NCBI GenBank assembly: GCA_900473205.1
Contig: UCLB01000003.1
Location: 56,361-120,360, forward strand
From: Hyphomicrobiales bacterium
Lineage (GTDB): Bacteria > Pseudomonadota > Alphaproteobacteria > Rhizobiales > Rhizobiaceae
DNA length: 64,000 bases
Direction: 5' to 3'
The position numbers and the translations under genes were made by a program. How positions within the stretch are numbered: the first letter of the stretch is position 1; every line of letters starts with the position of its first letter. Shown here in pieces: positions 60,498-64,000 of the stretch. The notes beneath the pieces were generated by a model. It saw nothing but the letters and a program-made list of their open reading frames with translations, was not told the DNA's origin and ran no database searches.

Positions 60498-63224
60498 CTA
60501 CACCTTCGCCGGAATCGCCCTGAGCGGCACGACCTTCGAGACGGTTTCGGTGTCACGTTTCTGCGCCATGGCCAGCGTTGCCTGCGCGGCAGACAGCCGC
60601 GCAATCGGCACGCGGAACGGCGAGCAGGACACGTAGTCCAGACCCGCATCCTCGCAGAAATGGATGGAAGCCGGGTCGCCGCCATGTTCGCCGCAGATGC
60701 CGAGTTTCAGTTCAGGTCGCGTCTGGCGGCCACGATCTGCGGCTATGCGGATCAGCTCGCCCACACCATCAAAGTCCAGGGAAACGAAGGGGTCTCGCTC
60801 TATGATGCCCTTGCGCTGATAGGTTTCGATGAAGCGGGCAGCATCGTCACGCGAGATGCCGAATGTCGTCTGCGTCAGGTCGTTGGTGCCGAAGGAGAAA
60901 AATTCGGCAGCCTCTGCAATGACATGGGCGCGAAGTGCTGCGCGTGGCAGCTCGATCATCGTGCCGGTCAGATATTCGAGTGCCATGCCGGTTTCCTGCG
61001 CCACGGCTGCGGCCACACGGTCGATGACGGCGCGGACGTAATCCAGTTCCGAACGCAGGCCGACCAGCGGCACCATGATCTCAGGCACGACGGGCGCACC
61101 TGTCTGGCGGGCAGCTTCCACGGCGGCTTCGAAAATGGCGCGGGCCTGCATTTCAGCGATTTCAGGATAGGAAATGGCGAGGCGGCAACCGCGATGGCCC
61201 AGCATAGGGTTGAACTCGTGCAGGGCATCCAGCCGCTGGCGGAACAGCGTCTGCGACATGCCCATGGCCGCTGCGACCTCTACGATTTCGCCATCCGTCT
61301 TCGGAAGGAATTCGTGCAAAGGCGGGTCCAGCAGGCGGATAGTGACCGGCAGGCCGTGCATGATGGAGAACAGATCGGTGAAATCCTGACGTTGCATGGG
61401 CAGCAACTGGTCCAGCGCAGCCCGCCTGCCCTCTTCGTGTTCGGCGAGAATCATTTCGCGCATGACCTGAATGCGATCGCCTTCGAAGAACATGTGTTCG
61501 GTGCGGCAAAGGCCAATGCCTTCCGCACCAAAGGCACGGGCGGCGCGGGCATCGGCAGGCGTATCGGCATTGGTGCGCACCGTCATGCGGCGGGTGGCGT
61601 CTGCCCATTCCATCAGCTTGGCGAAATCACCGGAGAGTTCCGGCTGCGTCATCGGCACTTCGCCCTTCATCACGCGACCGGACGAACCGTCGATGGTGAT
61701 CACATCACCCCGCTTCAACATGCAGCCGACGCCGATCAGGACGTTGTTGCGCACATCCACGCGCATGGAGCCCGCGCCGGACACGCAGGGAATGCCCATG
61801 CCACGCGCGACCACTGCCGCATGGCTGGTCATGCCGCCACGCGTCGTCAGAATACCTTCTGCGGCATGCATGCCGTGAATGTCTTCCGGGCTGGTTTCCA
61901 TGCGCACGAGAATGACACGACGTCCCTCGGCCTTGGCGGAAACCGCCTCCTCGGAGGTGAAGACAATCTCGCCGGATGCCGCGCCCGGCGAAGCCGGAAG
62001 GCCGGAGCCGATGATCGGCCGTTCGATGGAGGGGTCGATGGTCGGGTGCAGCAACTGGTCGAGCGAGGACGGTTCGATCCGGCAGATCGCCTCATCGGTG
62101 GTGACAAGACCTTCGGCCACCATGTCGACGGCGATCTTCATTGCCGCCTTGGTGGTGCGTTTGCCGGAGCGTGTCTGCAACATCCACAATTTGCCGCGCT
62201 CTATGGTGAATTCCATATCCTGCATATCGCGGTAATGGGTTTCCAGCCGCCTGCAAATTTCGAGGAATTCGGCGAATGCCTCCGGCATCAGCTTTTCCAG
62301 CGATGGCTTGTCGGAGCCGGAACAGATGCGCGCCTCTTCGGTAATGGATTGCGGCGTGCGAATGCCCGCGACGACATCCTCTCCCTGCGCATTGACGAGG
62401 AATTCGCCGTAAAGCTCTTTTTCGCCGGTCGAGGGGTTGCGGGTAAAGGCAACGCCAGTGGCCGAGGAGGAGCCCAGATTGCCGAAAACCATGGCCTGAA
62501 CATTGACCGCCGTGCCCCAGTCTCCGGGGATATTGTGCAGATGGCGATAAGTCACGGCGCGGGTGTTCATCCAGCTGGCAAAGACGGCGCCGATGGCGCC
62601 CCACAATTGCACCTGTGTGTCCTGCGGAAAAGGTTCGTCCAGCTCCTCTTCTATCAGGCTCTTGTAAAGCGAGACGATGTGCTGCCACTCGGCGGCGGAA
62701 AGCTCGGTATCGTACTCGTAGCCAAGGCGACCCTTTTCGTCTTCGAGAATTTCCTCGAAGATTTCGTGGTCAAGGCCCATGACGACATCGGCATACATCT
62801 GGATGAAGCGGCGATAGCTATCCCAGGCAAAACGGGCGTCGCCGGAATCGCTAGCCAGCGCCTGCACCGTTTCGTCGTTAAGTCCCAAGTTGAGAACCGT
62901 GTCCATCATGCCGGGCATGGAGGCGCGCGCGCCGGAGCGAATGGAGAGCAGAAGCGGTTGTGAACCGGAACCGAAGCTGCGGCCCGTGATGGCTTCCATA
63001 CCGGAAATGCCGCTGGTGACCTGTAATTTCAGCTCTTCTGGCAAAGAGCGACCGCCCTGATGGTAACGGGCACAGGCCTCGCTGATGATGGTCAGCCCGG
63101 GGGGAACAGGCAGGCCGAGGCTCGCCATTTCGGCAAGGTTTGCACCCTTGCCGCCCAATATGGCGATATCGCTCGCGCGGCCTTCGGCAGCACCGTTGCC
63201 AAAGGTATAAACCCATTTCTTCAT
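60498..63224 (-). CDS. ppdK: Pyruvate, phosphate dikinase
   Basis: A 908-residue enzyme interconverting pyruvate, ATP and Pi with PEP, AMP and PPi. The N-terminal ATP-grasp region begins ILGGKGANLAEMASLGLPVPPG. The swivelling phosphohistidine domain has GGMTSHAAVVARGMG with catalytic His468. The C-terminal TIM-barrel has GTEGIGLCRTEHMFF-like GAEGIGLCRTEHMFF and SFGTNDLTQ. Length equals the family norm (about 880-900). It would support gluconeogenesis from C3/C4 acids, and the upstream mqo feeds the same node. Confidence 0.97.
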   Translation of the reverse strand: MKKWVYTFGNGAAEGRASDIAILGGKGANLAEMASLGLPVPPGLTIISEACARYHQGGRSLPEELKLQVTSGISGMEAITGRSFGSGSQPLLLSIRSGARASMPGMMDTVLNLGLNDETVQALASDSGDARFAWDSYRRFIQMYADVVMGLDHEIFEEILEDEKGRLGYEYDTELSAAEWQHIVSLYKSLIEEELDEPFPQDTQVQLWGAIGAVFASWMNTRAVTYRHLHNIPGDWGTAVNVQAMVFGNLGSSSATGVAFTRNPSTGEKELYGEFLVNAQGEDVVAGIRTPQSITEEARICSGSDKPSLEKLMPEAFAEFLEICRRLETHYRDMQDMEFTIERGKLWMLQTRSGKRTTKAAMKIAVDMVAEGLVTTDEAICRIEPSSLDQLLHPTIDPSIERPIIGSGLPASPGAASGEIVFTSEEAVSAKAEGRRVILVRMETSPEDIHGMHAAEGILTTRGGMTSHAAVVARGMGIPCVSGAGSMRVDVRNNVLIGVGCMLKRGDVITIDGSSGRVMKGEVPMTQPELSGDFAKLMEWADATRRMTVRTNADTPADARAARAFGAEGIGLCRTEHMFFEGDRIQVMREMILAEHEEGRRAALDQLLPMQRQDFTDLFSIMHGLPVTIRLLDPPLHEFLPKTDGEIVEVAAAMGMSQTLFRQRLDALHEFNPMLGHRGCRLAISYPEIAEMQARAIFEAAVEAARQTGAPVVPEIMVPLVGLRSELDYVRAVIDRVAAAVAQETGMALEYLTGTMIELPRAALRAHVIAEAAEFFSFGTNDLTQTTFGISRDDAARFIETYQRKGIIERDPFVSLDFDGVGELIRIAADRGRQTRPELKLGICGEHGGDPASIHFCEDAGLDYVSCSPFRVPIARLSAAQATLAMAQKRDTETVSKVVPLRAIPAKV

Positions 63225-63357
63225 TCTACGCTCTCCACCCAGAAGCGTTCTTGTTTTTCAACCCTTTACAGCATTGTTACATTGTTGGGAACGCCCGTTC
63301 TCGCAGCTTGGCACCGCAGTGCAGCATAAATGCGGCGCGTGTGCCGATAATATCAAA

Positions 63358-63380
63358 CCGCCCGCGACAAGCGCGGGCGG
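63358..63380 (-). terminator. Terminator of chemoreceptor gene
   Basis: CCGCCCGCG / CGCGGGCGG perfect 9-bp stem, 5-base loop, with TTTGATATT following on the minus strand, 45 bases past the chemoreceptor stop. Confidence 0.75.
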
Positions 63381-63424
63381 AATGGATCGTTTCTCAGTGG
63401 ATCAGCGCTGCGAAACGGTTCGGC

Positions 63425-64000
63425 TTAAAACTCTTCCCAATCGGATTTGACAGCGGCATTGCCGTTAAAGGCCGAGGCAATCTTGCGGCTCAGGGCGCGT
63501 GCGGGAGATTGGACAGGACGTTCGGTGGGAGCCGCGGCACGCACCGGTGCTTCGTAACCGCCATCCAGCTTGAACTGCCCCAGCAGGTGATTGAGCGATG
63601 CAGCTTCGCGGGCCAGACCATGGCTTGCTGCCGTCTGCTCTTCCACCATGGCCGCGTTCTTTTGCGTGTCCTGATCCATCTGGTTCACAGCTGTGTTGAT
63701 CTGCTGAAGACCGGAAGACTGTTCCTGTGCCGCATCCACGATGGCCACGACGTGACGGTTGATTTCCTGCACTTCGGCCACGATGGTTTCCAGCGCACGA
63801 CCGGTCTCGCCAACCAGCTGAACGCCCTGCTCGACCTGAGCATTGGAGGTGGTGATCAGGCCCTTGATGTCCTTTGCCGCACTGGCGGACCGCTGAGCAA
63901 GCTCACGCACTTCCTGTGCAACAACCGCAAAGCCCTTGCCCGCCTCACCTGCACGCGCTGCTTCAACACCGGCGTTCAGCGCCAGAAGGTTGGTCTGGAA
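63425..64000 (-). CDS. Methyl-accepting chemotaxis protein, 3' end only
   Basis: The C-terminal 191 residues of a chemoreceptor; the frame is open to the window edge, so the sensor and membrane parts are outside. The signalling hairpin tip is visible ([21 protein letters not shown], split: [15 protein letters not shown] and [20 protein letters not shown]), with [23 protein letters not shown] later. The tail ends in DWEEF, a pentapeptide of the type that tethers CheR/CheB. Cytoplasmic control of CheA. Confidence 0.93.
   Translation of the reverse strand, partial: FQTNLLALNAGVEAARAGEAGKGFAVVAQEVRELAQRSASAAKDIKGLITTSNAQVEQGVQLVGETGRALETIVAEVQEINRHVVAIVDAAQEQSSGLQQINTAVNQMDQDTQKNAAMVEEQTAASHGLAREAASLNHLLGQFKLDGGYEAPVRAAAPTERPVQSPARALSRKIASAFNGNAAVKSDWEEF

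Noticed and set aside
60660..62963. Long 767-residue frame antisense to ppdK
   Set aside because: It is the complementary frame of a high-GC gene; ppdK itself is full-length with all motifs.

Overview
The window reads as chromosomal sequence from a Rhizobiaceae alphaproteobacterium, most likely Agrobacterium or a close Rhizobium relative. The reasons are the high-GC gene-dense layout, a betI-betB-betA glycine-betaine locus, an APS-type CysH with CysD and a CysN that lacks a kinase domain, a Rhizobium-type asparaginase, a small Atu4866-family protein, and two kinds of rhizobial-looking palindromic intergenic repeats. No rRNA, IS element, phage gene or CRISPR array was seen. The left edge cuts an aldo/keto reductase and the right edge cuts a chemotaxis receptor.

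Layout. 1-12.9 kb is a run of small stress and redox loci, each beside its own regulator: SDR/HxlR, a DUF2267-like protein, a HerA-like ATPase, MarR beside DUF899-DUF1579-VOC, LysR beside SDR-CMD-Atu4866, a RES/Xre toxin-antitoxin pair, and ohr/ohrR. 13-17.4 kb holds a secreted unknown protein, a TM2 protein, two tandem L,D-transpeptidase lipoproteins and a Tat-type hydrolase. 17.4-22.5 kb has an ATP-dependent DNA ligase and its partner nuclease, split by a 47-bp inverted repeat, then an MFS pump with a divergent MarR gene. 22.5-29.3 kb carries a diguanylate cyclase, GST, asparaginase, a DUF3750 protein, a ClC channel and a ParE-type toxin-antitoxin pair. 29.3-33.4 kb is betIBA, with a repeat cluster between betB and betA. 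33.8-38 kb holds an orphan ParD, an EAL-CBS-GGDEF protein, a quinone oxidoreductase and a Phd/PemK pair.

38.2-46.3 kb is a compact sulfate-assimilation island. The sulfate-binding protein and CysTWA transporter lie on the minus strand, an Rrf2 regulator sits in the middle, and cysH-cysD-cysN run divergently. Sulfate would be imported, activated to APS and reduced directly. 46.4-51.4 kb is an apparent surface-glycan locus: a TagB/SpsB-like transferase with an N-terminal coiled coil, an AsnB-type amidotransferase, a TagD-like cytidylyltransferase, and a convergent family-2 glycosyltransferase. The teichoic-acid-like combination in a Gram-negative is the most unusual gene set here. 51.7-64 kb contains a 26-residue membrane protein, a LacI regulator, tRNA-Pro(CGG), small lipoproteins, a malate:quinone oxidoreductase with a Tat-like leader, a Doc toxin with a short antitoxin, tRNA-Gln(TTG), cupin/MBL/DCC genes, a DUF1499 protein, pyruvate phosphate dikinase and the partial chemoreceptor.

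Regulatory structure worth noting: a 20-bp operator (TTACGTT-N6-AACGTAA) occurs both at the MarR gene near 5.9 kb and at the DUF2267-like gene near 3.6 kb, suggesting a small regulon. Clear palindromic operators also precede ohr/ohrR, the MFS/MarR pair, betI and the Phd/PemK module. All assignments rest on reading motifs and context; no database search was run.
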